Of a stretch of 64,000 bases of DNA, positions 33,331 through 43,749 are shown piece by piece. Source of the stretch: Filosporella fistucella (Eukaryota > Ascomycota > Leotiomycetes > Helotiales); contig JAQJZZ010000006.1 in NCBI GenBank assembly GCA_030077755.1, positions 115,087 to 179,086 of the forward strand, written 5' to 3'. How positions within the stretch are numbered: position 1 is the first letter of the stretch; each line of letters opens with the position of its first letter. The translations under genes and the position numbers were made by a program. The notes under the pieces were generated by a model. The model did no database searches, had not been told where the DNA came from, and worked only from the letters and a program-made list of their open reading frames with translations.

Positions 33331-34870
33331 ACTGCGAATTAAACTCGCAATGGAGATGGTAAAGGAGGAGAAAGAAGAAGTGGAGGAGGATAACAGGAGG
33401 ACTGCTCAGTATTGCAAGGAGATTCGCGGCCATTTATGCTATTGGAACCCCCGCGCAAAGAACCACCCAGTCTGCCTTGAGGTATCGGATTGCGCCCCTT
33501 TCAGAACATTTCCCTATGTCCCACTTCTCTGCTTCTCGCCCTGCCGATACACGTACATGCCCAGACTAGCTGCTATTTCCCCCTGAGGAGCCGACACGAC
33601 GCATAGTCTATTCAGCCAGGTTCTGCCTCAAACCAGGCCCTTTATCGGTGTTCACCGTCTAATGATAGTACCGTTTAGACCCACAACACCAAGATGGCCG
33701 CTACAGCGCCTCACAACTCGAACATATGCATCTGGGTGACGTAAGTCTTGCACTTACTGCTTCCTAAGAACCCTCCGGTACCAAAGACCGAATGCCCTCC
33801 CCTGGTCGTTCACCTTCCAATTACGGAGTTGGTGAGTGACGATCGAGGGAGTATGACCTGTATAGTTCCTCAGCTCCGTTACACTCTTTGCTTGGGTTCC
33901 GGCGGCACGGCGGGACAGCCAAGGCACTTTTTTTAGGTTTGATATTCGTAGCGCCGAGGAAATCTGCCGCGGAGAACGTGTGTCGAAGGGAGGTTCGCAT
34001 TTAGGTGTTCTGGACGAGGAAGGGAGGGTGATGGACACAGGAACTTCTTTGCGAATTTTCGTCGTGGAGGACTGTCACAAGTTAGCTTGTATTGTGTGTT
34101 TAATAGGGGGTCTAAAACATTCCTCTGTGTCTGCATAAAGGGCCTCGCACACTTCCATTCTTCTATGAGGTAGTACAAAAGTCATGCCAGTTCTGAAGGT
34201 CTCACGGGTCAGTTGACCTACCTTGATTGAGATTCTGGGCTAAAGTAATATGCTTTCCTATGCACTTCGTATATGCAGTGAATGATGTTGGTTAAAGGAT
34301 CAATGGGGATCAAGATCCACAGCTCCTTCTCGTTGCATCGGTGATCATTGTCGTCTGACCCTGAGACGTCACAGAGATGGTCTGCCCAACTCTAACACCG
34401 CTCGATATTTATCACGTGCCCCCTTTTCCCCCAAACTCGGCTACCACTGCTTGGTGTCTCTCCTCAAGGAATTAGAGTGAGTCGCAATGTCATGTACAAA
34501 CAAACTGTGCGATTGAGGGTGTTGGAGTAAAAGAACAGATAACCTCTCTGCCATTGCTCTCAACATTCTTGATCGATGTCCAAGCCACGCTGGAGCTGGT
34601 TCAAATCCAGACTCCTGGCCAAGCGACTGCCAACTTCGACCAACCACTAGCAGGTGAGGTGCAGACAAACCGCTATCTTCAGGGATAACACGTTAATGGA
34701 GAGGAATGAGGAGGATTGGGAACTAACACTTCGAGCTCAACTTGAGTCGGGCAGTCACTCCAAGCGAGGGACAGAGGATATAAGATGACACCTTTCTACT
34801 CCCCTTTTGACTTTCATCTCCCATTATCGCCTTGATATCTTACTATCGTTGTTTGATCTACGATTTCAAC
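33331..34870. other. Intergenic; right part is a segmental-duplication source
   Basis: The plus frame 33293-33586 is probably spurious, being antisense to the first exon of the coiled-coil gene. Positions ~34360-34870 are the promoter of the gene at 34871 and are duplicated at 58.1-58.7 kb. Confidence 0.5.
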
Positions 34871-34935
34871 ATGAACTCATCCCCACCTCAATATGGCCAT
34901 GGAGCAGTGTACGGTATCTCGACCCAAGTCAATGA
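34360..34935. repeat. Segmental duplication A, copy 1
   Basis: From CCCTGAGACGTCACAGAGAT to past the start codon at 34871 this segment aligns collinearly with 58121-58690. Shared landmarks include GATGGTCTGCCCAA, CGCTCGATATTTAT, GAGCTGGTT.AAATCCAGAC, TATCTTCAGGGATAA and TCCCCACCT after the ATG. This copy is attached to an intact gene, so it is taken as the source. Confidence 0.85.
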
Positions 34936-35722
34936 ATGGATCACAGGACAAACGCCCTCTTCATATCTCAATTCTTGTGCAACGACCTCTCACCTGACGA
35001 ACCAGGCGATGAATTTTAAATCGAAACTTACCTCCGAGACAAGAGACGCCCTCCACCAAGTCTTTTGCCCCCGTGAGCGTGGATGGCCGGCTTCCAAACG
35101 GCTGCGAGTGATGGCGCTCACGACACTCCCTGCCGCCATCGCGCATGATCTCATCAAACCACCCTACTACCTTTCCCGAATGGCTATAGCGTCGTCGAGA
35201 TGTAAATTCGAGCGAAAACATGTAGAGAACGACGTGGTAGACGAGATACTTGAGGGTCTCTCGATAAGCTTGGAGGTAGTCTTGAAGATGGTGGCCAGAT
35301 TGGATCTCGAGACGCCTCAAGCTCTAAAACGACAGGTTCAGGAGGGAGGCTTTTGCCTCTTTTTGACGCTCGCAAGGCTTTTGGAAGCCTATTGCTCCCG
35401 CTTTGCACCTCCGGGTATAGTGTATCTCGCATCGCAGAAAATTTTGCAGAGAGAACACTGCTCCGGGATCGCACGCCTCCATTTCGACCAAATTCATAAC
35501 TTGAAGGACGATCTCAGATACGTCGGTTTTCTGCCTACACAGACCCTCCCTGGTGCAGCTGCAGCGATTGAAGAGTGGCTTCCGAGAGTCCTCCAAGCGT
35601 TGAAGGGCTCGTTTGTGGACAGGAACAAGGCCCCTCGGCTTTGCCACGTTTTGCAGAGATTACAGGAAACTCGAGATCAGTTGCCCGGGTTGATACTTCC
35701 AAAGACTGAGGCTGTTGCTTAG
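34871..35722 (+). CDS. Helical orphan protein
   Basis: Single exon of 283 residues from MNSSPPQYGHGAVYGISTQ. The frame is open a little upstream, but 34871 is the first ATG and follows a normal-looking leader. The sequence is a series of amphipathic helices (EILEGLSISLEVVLKMVARL, CLFLTLARLLEAYCSRF, AAAIEEWLPRVLQALKGSF). There are no obvious membrane spans, signal peptide or catalytic motifs. Its promoter and first ~20 codons were duplicated onto an NLR fragment at 58 kb. A sequence resembling its promoter (GCTCGGCTACCA...TTGGTG) occurs again at 36074-36104. No family was recognised. Confidence 0.65.
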   Translation: MNSSPPQYGHGAVYGISTQVNEWITGQTPSSYLNSCATTSHLTNQAMNFKSKLTSETRDALHQVFCPRERGWPASKRLRVMALTTLPAAIAHDLIKPPYYLSRMAIASSRCKFERKHVENDVVDEILEGLSISLEVVLKMVARLDLETPQALKRQVQEGGFCLFLTLARLLEAYCSRFAPPGIVYLASQKILQREHCSGIARLHFDQIHNLKDDLRYVGFLPTQTLPGAAAAIEEWLPRVLQALKGSFVDRNKAPRLCHVLQRLQETRDQLPGLILPKTEAVA

Positions 35723-37256
35723 AAGAGTCTGATATGTGGAAGGTGTCATCTGTGCAACCGAAGGCCTCATAGAAGGAGTATCCGCCAAATCTCGGATAAG
35801 TGATGGAAAGAGGGTTCGAGAACTGCAGTCCTGCGAATGTGTCCATAGCCAATCCAATGAATCTGCCTCGTACAACCTAGACTCTGGTTCTATCCACATT
35901 ATGCATTTGAGTGTCCGTAGGAGCGTCACTGCCCTTGACACTAGCCTCGGGTGGCCGTGGGAGCGGTTCGGCCGTTCTTATTGCCCTGGACTTTCGAGAG
36001 CCACCAACCTGACCTAAAAGACTTGCCGTGCTTTTGCTTGGCCGATGAAGACCACGTGATGTGATATATGCCCCTTTTAAGCTCGGCTACCATTTTTTGG
36101 TGCTTCTATTCCCAGAATCGCAGACTTCCAAGACAAAGGAATGAACAACGATTGCTGACAACTCACTACTTGGGTGCCTTGGGCTGAAGAACGCTAACAA
36201 ACGCACCTGTCACTGACTCGTTCGGGGAGCGCCGGATCCAAGTGATTCCTGCTAACTCCTGGCAAGAGGGACCATGTATGCACCCTTCAGCTATCACTCC
36301 GAGAATAGACCACCTAGGCCATACCTGCCCCCAAAGGCAGGACCACGTCATTTATGCTCTTGACCCGGCAGCAATGGTGCTGGCTCAGGGGCCAAAATGC
36401 CTTGTTCAGCTGTCCTCACCAACACCAACCACGGAATTCTCCACTTGGAGCATAGAAGCAGCATCAAGATCCGCGGAGCATTAGACAAAAGAGGTCATCG
36501 GATGTACTTCTCTGCATGATATTAAGGTACTGACGCATGTCCTGCGCCTGCTTCAGTCCCTCATTCAAACTCGACCCAATTCAAGGCAGATTTGGCCGAC
36601 ATACAAAATAGTACAATGCCCACACGGCACACTTGATTAGCCATCGGTGATAAAGTGGGTGCCAAAAACAGTAACGGGCTATGCTTCGTGTAGCTGAGAA
36701 TAACTTCATTCCTGCAGTACGCGGTGCAGATGCCCAGCAGTGACCTCCGCGAATCCTTCAGCACTCATCCGATATTGTGATTCCGAGTGTGCAGCCACAG
36801 ACCAAAGTAGGAGAGTATTGAAGTGAGCTCTTCAGAACCTCCAAACTGAATATTGAAGGGAGGATCAGTAACAGTTTATTGTTGCGTGGGTCGCGGACGC
36901 TGCGTTGTTGATACAGAAAGAAATCTCTCCGTGGAGCCAAACTGCATGGGCTGAAATGGGAGGTTATTGCTGCATGCTGCTTCAATAAAGACTGCCCGGT
37001 CGGTGAACATCCTTTCCAACATGCAGATACGAGGATATTCGTCATCTGAGGTGTCTTGGGGCATCGATGAATGCCGATTTATAAGTCCCGTAATCTCTCT
37101 CCATCTTCCCTTCTCCTTCACCTCCCCTTCTTCATCTTCCTTCATTTCTACTTGTCCATCAACTTGATTCCCGTGCCCAGTTTCCTTGAGTCCAACAGAA
37201 GTCTCACTTTCACCACTTTCGTCCGTCGCAGCTTTCATCACTAGACCGTTGCCGAC
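35723..37256. other. Intergenic; left end of segmental duplication B
   Basis: Only weak frames (for example 35736-36017). Positions 36054-36110 repeat part of the promoter of the 34871 gene. From about 36380 the sequence is the upstream part of duplication B and should hold the promoter of the next gene. Confidence 0.45.
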
Positions 37257-37680
37257 ATGGGATCTGGAAATTCACGCGTGAACATGATCGATTCCAACTG
37301 GTGGGAGGCACAAGCTCAGCAAATACTGGTGACCACCACAAAGACGGGTAAAGTCGAAGTAATCTGCTCGCTCATTCCATTTGAGGATGAAAGAATCGTA
37401 CTCGGACTGTTAAAGGCACGTTCGGATCTCGACACCCTCTTCACACTCCATTATAGAGGTCAGAAAATCCCCGGAGAGCGCGATGCAGACTATTCAAACG
37501 AGTTCAAGGCCAATGAGCTCTGGCGAGTGCTCCGATCTCCATCAGCATACCGTGCCCCATGGGACCACAACTGGCAACCACCGCTGTTGGGAAATCCTGA
37601 CCAAATTGCTGATCAGTTCCACGTGGCTGTCTGTCGTGCGGTCTTCCAGGTCCCCCCACTCGACTTCGTGAAGTGCGCGC
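36380..37680. repeat. Segmental duplication B, copy 1
   Basis: Collinear with about 41960-43250. Landmarks: CTCAGGG...TTGTTCAGCTGT, GACTCATTCA/CCTCATTCAAACTC, GAGATTAACTTCATTC, ACATGCAGATACGAGG/AATGCGCAGATACGAGG, and the start ACATGGGATCTGGA. This copy carries the intact gene. Confidence 0.85.
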
Positions 37681-38372
37681 TTGGGTATAATAGCAAAGCC
37701 TTCTCTGCGGATTCTTTACTCAATACCGCATGCGAAGTGCGCAATAGCCTTCAGCGCGCATTTCAGGATCGTCCTGAGACAAAGGACACCTATATTAACG
37801 TCGAGAAGGTCAGTAAGCATCATTCTGCAGGGACCATGTACTAACATCATTAGATATTGCAACGGCGATATCACCCATTAGCTTATTGGATCGTTGCTAG
37901 TAGCCTGCACAATATAACATATGCACCATACGATGCCTTGACCTCGAACCTCGACCCAATCAAGAACGTGTTTGCAACACGCGACCTAGATCTCGTACTC
38001 AAACGGCTTGCGGTTTTCGATCGGTGTTTTACACAAATCAACCAGAAGTACGATTGGGACAATTGGTCAACTGACCTCGACTTATGGGAATGTGTCAATG
38101 AAGCAATGTGGTCGGGACATCTAGCTGTTCCGTCCATGCGTCATTTGCCACCTGAGGGCCGGGATGAGAGGTTGCGGTTTCTTCAGGGATTTGAATCAGC
38201 ACATGAAGATGCAGTAGGCGGTGCTTGGAGAAAAGTGCGGTCCTTTGTGAAAAGATTCCGTAGGGGACGGCAACAGTCAGCAAGTGACCACAAACAGCAC
38301 CACGGCATCGAGCAACGCATGCAAGTTCCCAGAATATCGAAGTCTGAAGGTGACTCTGAAATAGCTCACTAG
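37257..38372 (+). CDS. Orphan with N-myristoylation-type start, family F1 member 1
   Basis: Two exons (37257-37808 and 37854-38372, intron 45 nt, GTCAGT...CATTAG, phase 0) give 356 residues. The N-terminus MGSGNSRVN fits the N-myristoyltransferase consensus (Gly2, Ser6), so a membrane-anchored cytosolic protein is plausible. Conserved family blocks are WWEAQAQQILVTT, CSLIPFEDE, WDHNWQPPLLG, the intron junction INVEK|ILQRRYHPLAYWI, and ALTSNLDPI. The C-terminus is basic (RKVRSFVKRFRRGRQ), which could reinforce membrane binding. The same architecture and intron position recur in the gene at 45265-46863, and a broken near copy is at 42824. No characterised family was recognised. Confidence 0.75.
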
Positions 38373-39289
38373 GAGAAGACGGATTTGGGTGTGATAATAA
38401 TAGAGGGGGTGATGTTTTTGGAGGATACCTAATCTGGAGGATGTTGATTTGGAGGATATTGATTTAGAGCATGCAAGTTTGGAGAATGTCGATTTGGAGG
38501 TTGTATTTCCCGCCATCGAATCTCCTCGCAACACCATCAATTTGCTCGCACCCAGCTCGCGATCACACCATAGACTCCCATCATGGTACCATTGCCATTC
38601 GCATCCTACGTTGACTCGTGTGATATGACCAGTTGTGGAGACTTGGGCGTTGGCCAGGAGTGGATGAAAGATCTCGGATGAGCGGTGCTGTTGATATTAT
38701 CCGTCGAGCTGGATCTAGGCTGATCCAAAGCTCCTTGGAGGAGAGTATTGATTTGGAGGGCGCTTGGGAGTAAGCTAGAGGAGACTTGGTGTTGATATTC
38801 GAGGAGGTTCTGGTTGATATTATAGAAGGGTTAATATTGGAGGTTGATAATTGAGTTGTCCACGGTGCTGCAGGAAACTTTTATCGTGGCCCGTGCACAC
38901 TTCAAGCCCAGTTCGCTCGTTTCCTGGACCCAGACTGCTAACCCTCATCTTGTTACGTAAGTTAGAGCCTCTTCTAAAATGCGTACGTGCACCTCATTTA
39001 ATCGACTGCCAAGGCTTAAGATTTGGGAGGCTGGGCTGCCCGGTCCAAGAGTCATCAATATCATAGAAATGCGGGTAGAGAAGAAGAACTACTTCCACCT
39101 TAGATCCGCCTTAGACCTTGCCTATTGGTCGGTTGATATTTATCAGCAACAGAAGAGTGTTTATTTTTGATATATCCTACACGTTCACTCCCAGCCTGCT
39201 CTTCCAAACCTGACGCCTCAGGAAAACGCCTCCTTTCCAGCAACTGTCGTCGTGTCCAACATCGCCTTGAACATCCCAGGAGATAATCA
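38373..39289. other. Intergenic with 15-bp repeats
   Basis: Apart from the tandem repeat at 38418-38508 and scattered single units (TTGGAGGAGAGTATTG, GAGGAGGTTCTGG) to about 38850, no gene is supported. Confidence 0.45.
38418..38508. repeat. 15-bp tandem repeat, GATTTGGAGGATGTT type
   Basis: TTGGAGGAT-like units begin at 38418, 38434, 38449, 38464, 38479 and 38494. Read as protein it gives D-L-E-D-V-type pentapeptides, but the frame is stopped by TAA at the left. Diverged units continue to about 38850. Confidence 0.75.
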
Positions 39290-39606
39290 TTAATCAGCGC
39301 CAGGATCATCGTCGTTGTGCTCCACAAGGTTTGTGTCCTGTAATGTCGACAGAGGTCTGCTATAGAGCAAGCCAGTGAGGAAAAATCAGCTAGATGAAAT
39401 GAATGGTACTTACAAGTGAAATCGTACACTATTATAATAAGCTAGTAACATTGACCTTATTTGCAATTCCTCCTCTTCCGTTAAATCCTTTAGCTTCAAA
39501 ACATCTTTATTGAAATGATCTCTTAATCCGCGAGTAATTCGTGCAGAATGCAGAGCAATTTGAGGAAAGAAGATCCAGGAAGTAGAAAAGTCAGAAGTGA
39601 CCGTTG
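39290..39606 (-). CDS. 3' part of an orphan gene, two exons
   Basis: A coding-looking frame from about 39606 (ALHSARITRGLRDHF, then LKLKDLTEEEELQIRSMLLA) ends at a GTAAGT donor at 39413. It joins over a 54-nt intron (acceptor CTATAG, 39360-39361) to exon 39359-39290, ending HNDDDPGAD. Both exons keep phase. Upstream of 39610 there is an in-frame TGA, so either another exon lies upstream (an AG acceptor exists at 39607-39608) or the gene is broken. No family was recognised. Confidence 0.45.
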
Positions 39607-40366
39607 CTTCTCACAAAGAGACGACAGCCGATCTTCTGGCTGCGCACAGGGCCAGTTTTTACTCTAACTTAATCAGAGAATGTCGGCAAACCGGAATTTT
39701 ACAATACCGAATTTGTGGCACAAATGAAGAACATCATCCTTACGGAGCATAATTGACTGGGTAGTATCTGCCAAAAATTGCGTCAGCGATCAACTTTCTA
39801 ACGTCCTCCTTTTGTTTCTTGCCTGTATTTCCTGCAAGAATCTCTTATCTCTTGCGGAAGTGTAAGCCAGCGGAAGGTTCGACGTCTGCAATCGTGGCAT
39901 CGTGGTGTCTATACTTTTCGCAATGGCGATGCTTTTTATTCTCTTCTCGTGGTCTCGCTCTATTATTACTGAACTTTATCATTTCGAGGTGGTGTCCGTT
40001 GGAAATAGAAAGATGTCGCTTTCAGTCAGATCAACGCGGTGACACAAAACTTACCATTCACCATTGTGGAGCGATTGAGCGCTAACCAATAGGTACGAAA
40101 GGTACACTGCCACAAGATTGGCAATGGGGAGCATAAATTAGCTATAACATGGGGAATATAACCGTCTAACGGGCTTTCCTGTTGCAGAGCAGCCCACTCG
40201 CTGGGTTGATCGTCAAAATATGATTATGGCTGGTACAGTAAAGTACAGTACAATGCGGTAATCATGTAGTGTTGGCATGACAACAACACGCGACCAGTGA
40301 AGGTGGCAAGAAATCACCACGCCAATGATCTCATTCAAACAACAAAACAGCGTTGTCTGAATTGAC
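39607..40366. other. Intergenic, no supported gene
   Basis: May contain missing 5' exons of the minus-strand orphan and the promoter of the next gene. The plus frame 39819-40085 has no recognisable features. Confidence 0.4.
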
Positions 40367-41799
40367 ATGACACGATTGACTTCTATGAATAACGCTTCCC
40401 ACATGGAGTCGAAACGCGATTCTTCCAGCTATATCAGGTCATGGTTGACGACTGCGAGTGATTGGTCTGAAACTGGCGAGCTGCATATCCAAGATCCGAT
40501 ATCCTCACTCCAATCACCCTCCCCATCGCATGGCAGAACACAGTTGAGAAAGCGGAGGAAAATTATGAGTGATACGGCCTCAAATCGGAGTGCAGAAACG
40601 ACGAGGACGAGAGCGACAACCACATCGACGACGTCCTTTCGAAACCGACCTATCTTAAACCCAACGCCGCCATCAACCCGCCAGCGGTCCCCTAGTCCAA
40701 CACGCAAAATACTGAGTCAACTGAAGTTGGCAACACCGTCGTTGCGAGTCTGCCAGCCTGATGTAAGACTGGAACTGCCACCTGCAGTGATACGGCTGAA
40801 GAGCAAGCTCATGAGGAGGCTGTCGAGTAATGTGATTCCTTACAGTCTCAAGGTATCTATGGTATTTTTCCACTACGTGTCCAAAGCTAATCCAGAGCAG
40901 ACTCAACTCCAAGCCGTGGATCCCGATAAGGCCGAAGGCTTTGGATGGTACTCCCATCTTTTCGAAGGCCCTACGATCGTGCATCCACCCGCATACACTG
41001 ATGCCCTCTGGCAGTCGACAAAGAAGATATACGATGAAGCACGCCGCTGCTCTGACAATCACCTTGATGAGAGTGCATGGATGAAGGTGGTAAATAGCGT
41101 TCTCGAATCTGCGGAGCTTGGTCAAGATTCCTCTATGCTTCGCGTCCACAGTATCCAGACACAGTCCATCGAACCCGCTTTCCTCCCCAAGCATACATCT
41201 CAGTCCTTCGCAAAGAAAGCAGACCTTGCGCTCGCCTTTTCCTCTGAACACCCAGCTGTTGCATCGGTTATCGAACCTGTGCACAAATCAAACCCAGACA
41301 CGGCTCTCAGCCAGATGACAGATGCTTATACAAGTACAGTACCGCTCGTCTGTTGTCTAGAGGTTAAAGAACGGGGAGGGGATTACAACGAGGCAATTAC
41401 ACAGCTAGGAATTTGGTGTGCCGCAGGATTAGAGCGGCTTCGTGGTTTATGGACATTCGGTCGAAGTGATAGGGATCTTGAGGAGGATGGGGATGAGCAG
41501 GAGTTGCTACCTTTCTTGGGCTGGACGGTTGTGGGTCATGATTGGAAATTTCATATTTCGTGGAAGGATGCGAATGGGAATGTGGTGAGTTTCTTTCTCT
41601 TTTACACTCCCACGACAGTTGACACTTAACTCACCCTGACTCACAGGTTGTGCTTGGTCCCTGGCGGCTCCTAACCGGTTGCACGTCTACTCACATCGAG
41701 ATTTTGATCCTGATAGAATTCGTCCGAACCGTGGTGAGGTGGCTAGAGGAGGAATATTGGGCGTGGCTATGTGAGAACGTGCTAGATAAGTTAATGTGA
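40367..41799 (+). CDS. PD-(D/E)XK nuclease-like domain protein
   Basis: Two exons (40367-41584 and 41647-41799; 62-nt intron GTGAGT...TCACAG) give 456 residues. The N-terminal third is a low-complexity Ser/Thr/Arg/Pro linker with KRRKI and the start motif YIRSWL typical of a fungal-specific PD-(D/E)XK-like family. The core has KKADLALAF with the conserved Asp and, after VPLVCCLEVKERGG, the E-x-K pair, followed by QLGIWCAAGLERLRGL. These are the motif II/III positions of the nuclease fold. The second exon supplies the closing VLGPWRLLTGCTSTHIEIL. Whether the protein cuts DNA is unknown; family members are mostly uncharacterised. The intact frame and full motif set suggest a functional gene. 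Confidence 0.75.
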
Positions 41800-42823
41800 G
41801 AACTCGGGCTGGGGGGAGAGGGCTGCATAATGATGATTAGAATGACAACGGCTGGGAGCATTTGCTGCCGGGCCGAGACATGCGTCGCATACCGAGTCCA
41901 TTTGCTTCTCTGCATTAAGTGAGATCCAATGTTCGGGTATGTACGAAGCTGATGCTAGCTCAGGGACCCATGCTATGTTCAGCTGTACTTGTGCTTTGGT
42001 CCTTGGGCTTCAGAATAGATTTTCCCATTCACGGAAGTATTCACCTTTAAGCAGAGACGAAGGGATATATCAGATACGCTTCTTTGCATGGCATTGAGGA
42101 AGTAACGCATGTTCTCCTCCAATTGTACTATCGATTTGCATGCTCCGGTCACTCATTCAGACTCAAGCTTGCCGGTCAAGTTGACTTCTCATATTTGAAC
42201 CCAATGCCTGGCGAGTTTGGCCACAATGGTGCAATGCCTACGACCACTTGACCAACTGTCAGTAACAAAATGTAAACCTAAAAAGGAAAGGGGTGTTTTC
42301 CCTCCTGCAGCTGAGATTAACTTCATTCTTGGAGGAGGCGGTGCACATGTCCAGTAGCACTTCCGTAAAATCTACCAGCACTTATCCAACGAGTCTCCTG
42401 AACACTTTAGGCCAAAGTGGGTTTCTTCGAAGAGGCATTGCCCTCAAACTGCATGTCGAAGAATCACTGACGGTTGGCTACATGGGCCTCTAGCGCCGGG
42501 CCGTATCTTGGACGAAGAGGGAAACCCTCCTGGTGGAGTTAACATGGGAGCTGGTTATTACATGCTGCTCATCACTTGGTTAGTGAACATCCCCTCCAAT
42601 GCGCAGATACGAGGGAGCTTGCGATCTGAAATGGAGGGGCGGAACTGACGAACACCAAGGTAGAAGCTTCACCGTCTCCTCCTGGCTAACCTCTCCTTAT
42701 CCGCCGCCGACCTGACCACAGTACAAATTGGCTTGAAAACTCCAACGAACATTCCACTATTACCTATTTCATCTGCTTCAGTTTTCAATTGCCAACACTT
42801 CTATCCACTGCATTATTGCCAAC
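41800..42823. other. Intergenic; upstream part of duplication B copy 2
   Basis: From about 41960 it is the diverged copy of 36380-37256. No gene supported. Confidence 0.6.
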
Positions 42824-43250
42824 ATGGGATCTGGAGCTTCTCGCGAGGACGTGATCGGTTCAAAGTGGTAGAAGGTAGAAGCCCAGAAACTGCTGGTCAC
42901 TACAAACCCTAGCAAAGTTGCAGAAATTTGCTCCCTTATTCCCTTCGAGGATAACAAGACCGCAGTCCAACTACTAAAGGCACGCTTAGATCTCGACACC
43001 ATCTTCAAGCTATATTGCAATGATAAGGATCTTAGTGAGGAGCAGCATGAAAGTTTCTCTAGCCAGACTCCCGATCTCATGGCCAACGAGCTCTTGCGAG
43101 TGCTTTAATCGCCACCTGGATATAAGAGCTCCCCATGGGACTGGAACTGGCGGCCACCACTCCAAGGGGATCCTTCCGAAATTGCGGTCGAAATACATTC
43201 TGCCGTGTGCTATGCAACCCTCCGAATCCCCTGCCTCGACTATGTTAAGT
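41960..43250. repeat. Segmental duplication B, copy 2
   Basis: Diverged copy of 36380-37680, including promoter, start codon and most of exon 1 of the family F1 gene. Confidence 0.85.
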
Positions 43251-43440
43251 CGCATAAGAGGGAAAAACCTTTTGAGCTATGAACCAGCTTCGTCACGAGG
43301 AGCTTTTGAACTTAGAAGGGATTGGTAAGGACTCCGACAAGAGGATCGTCAGCAATGGCATCGAGAGCCTTACCAATGAATCTAATACTTAAATCGCTGT
43401 ACGACAAGGTTGGGGATACGCGGCGCATAAACACGAGTAA
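42824..43440 (+). pseudogene. Broken paralogue of the N-myristoyl-type gene, family F1 member 2
   Basis: Starts MGSGASRED at 42824 and follows the gene at 37257 residue by residue: AQKLLVTT, CSLIPFEDN, LLKARLDLDTIFKL, WDWNWRPPLQGDP, AVCYATLRIPCLDYVKS. In-frame stops lie where the intact gene has sense codons: the second Trp of WWEAQ is TAG, and the Arg codon in VLRSPS (CGA) is TAA. A further stop follows KPFEL at about 43280, after which similarity fades. The N-terminal Gly2/Ser6 motif is kept (MGSGAS). The first two nonsense changes are explained by C-to-T or G-to-A transitions. Confidence 0.85.
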
Positions 43441-43749
43441 AATTTATCACACATGGGAGGTTATTGGGACCAATACTCTTTTGCTGTAATATTAGAGGAT
43501 ATCAAACATCAACAGACGACTATCGCAAATCACCGACTTAACCCTCCCCTCCGATTTCAGAATATCCCAATCCTGACCAGAAACAAGTTTTCGACTTCCT
43601 TTGACTCGACACCGATGAAATGGAATCAATAGCCACCTCCAGGAAAACACATCATCTCCGCTTGTTTTATCGTCACGACGGCCAAAAACACCTGCTTGCT
43701 ACAACGCGGCATGATGGATTGTGTTGTCGGCAGGGTCAGGCCTAGGGTA

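Noticed and set aside
33293..33586. Plus-strand Glu/Lys-rich frame
   Set aside because: Overlaps the first exon of the minus-strand coiled-coil gene and later loses coding character; not supported by splice sites.
34560..34640. Perfect tRNA T-arm-like sequence CTGGTTCAAATCCAG
   Set aside because: No A-box, no anticodon arm and no matching acceptor stem at the right distance; the duplicate at 58 kb has lost the stem. Taken as chance.
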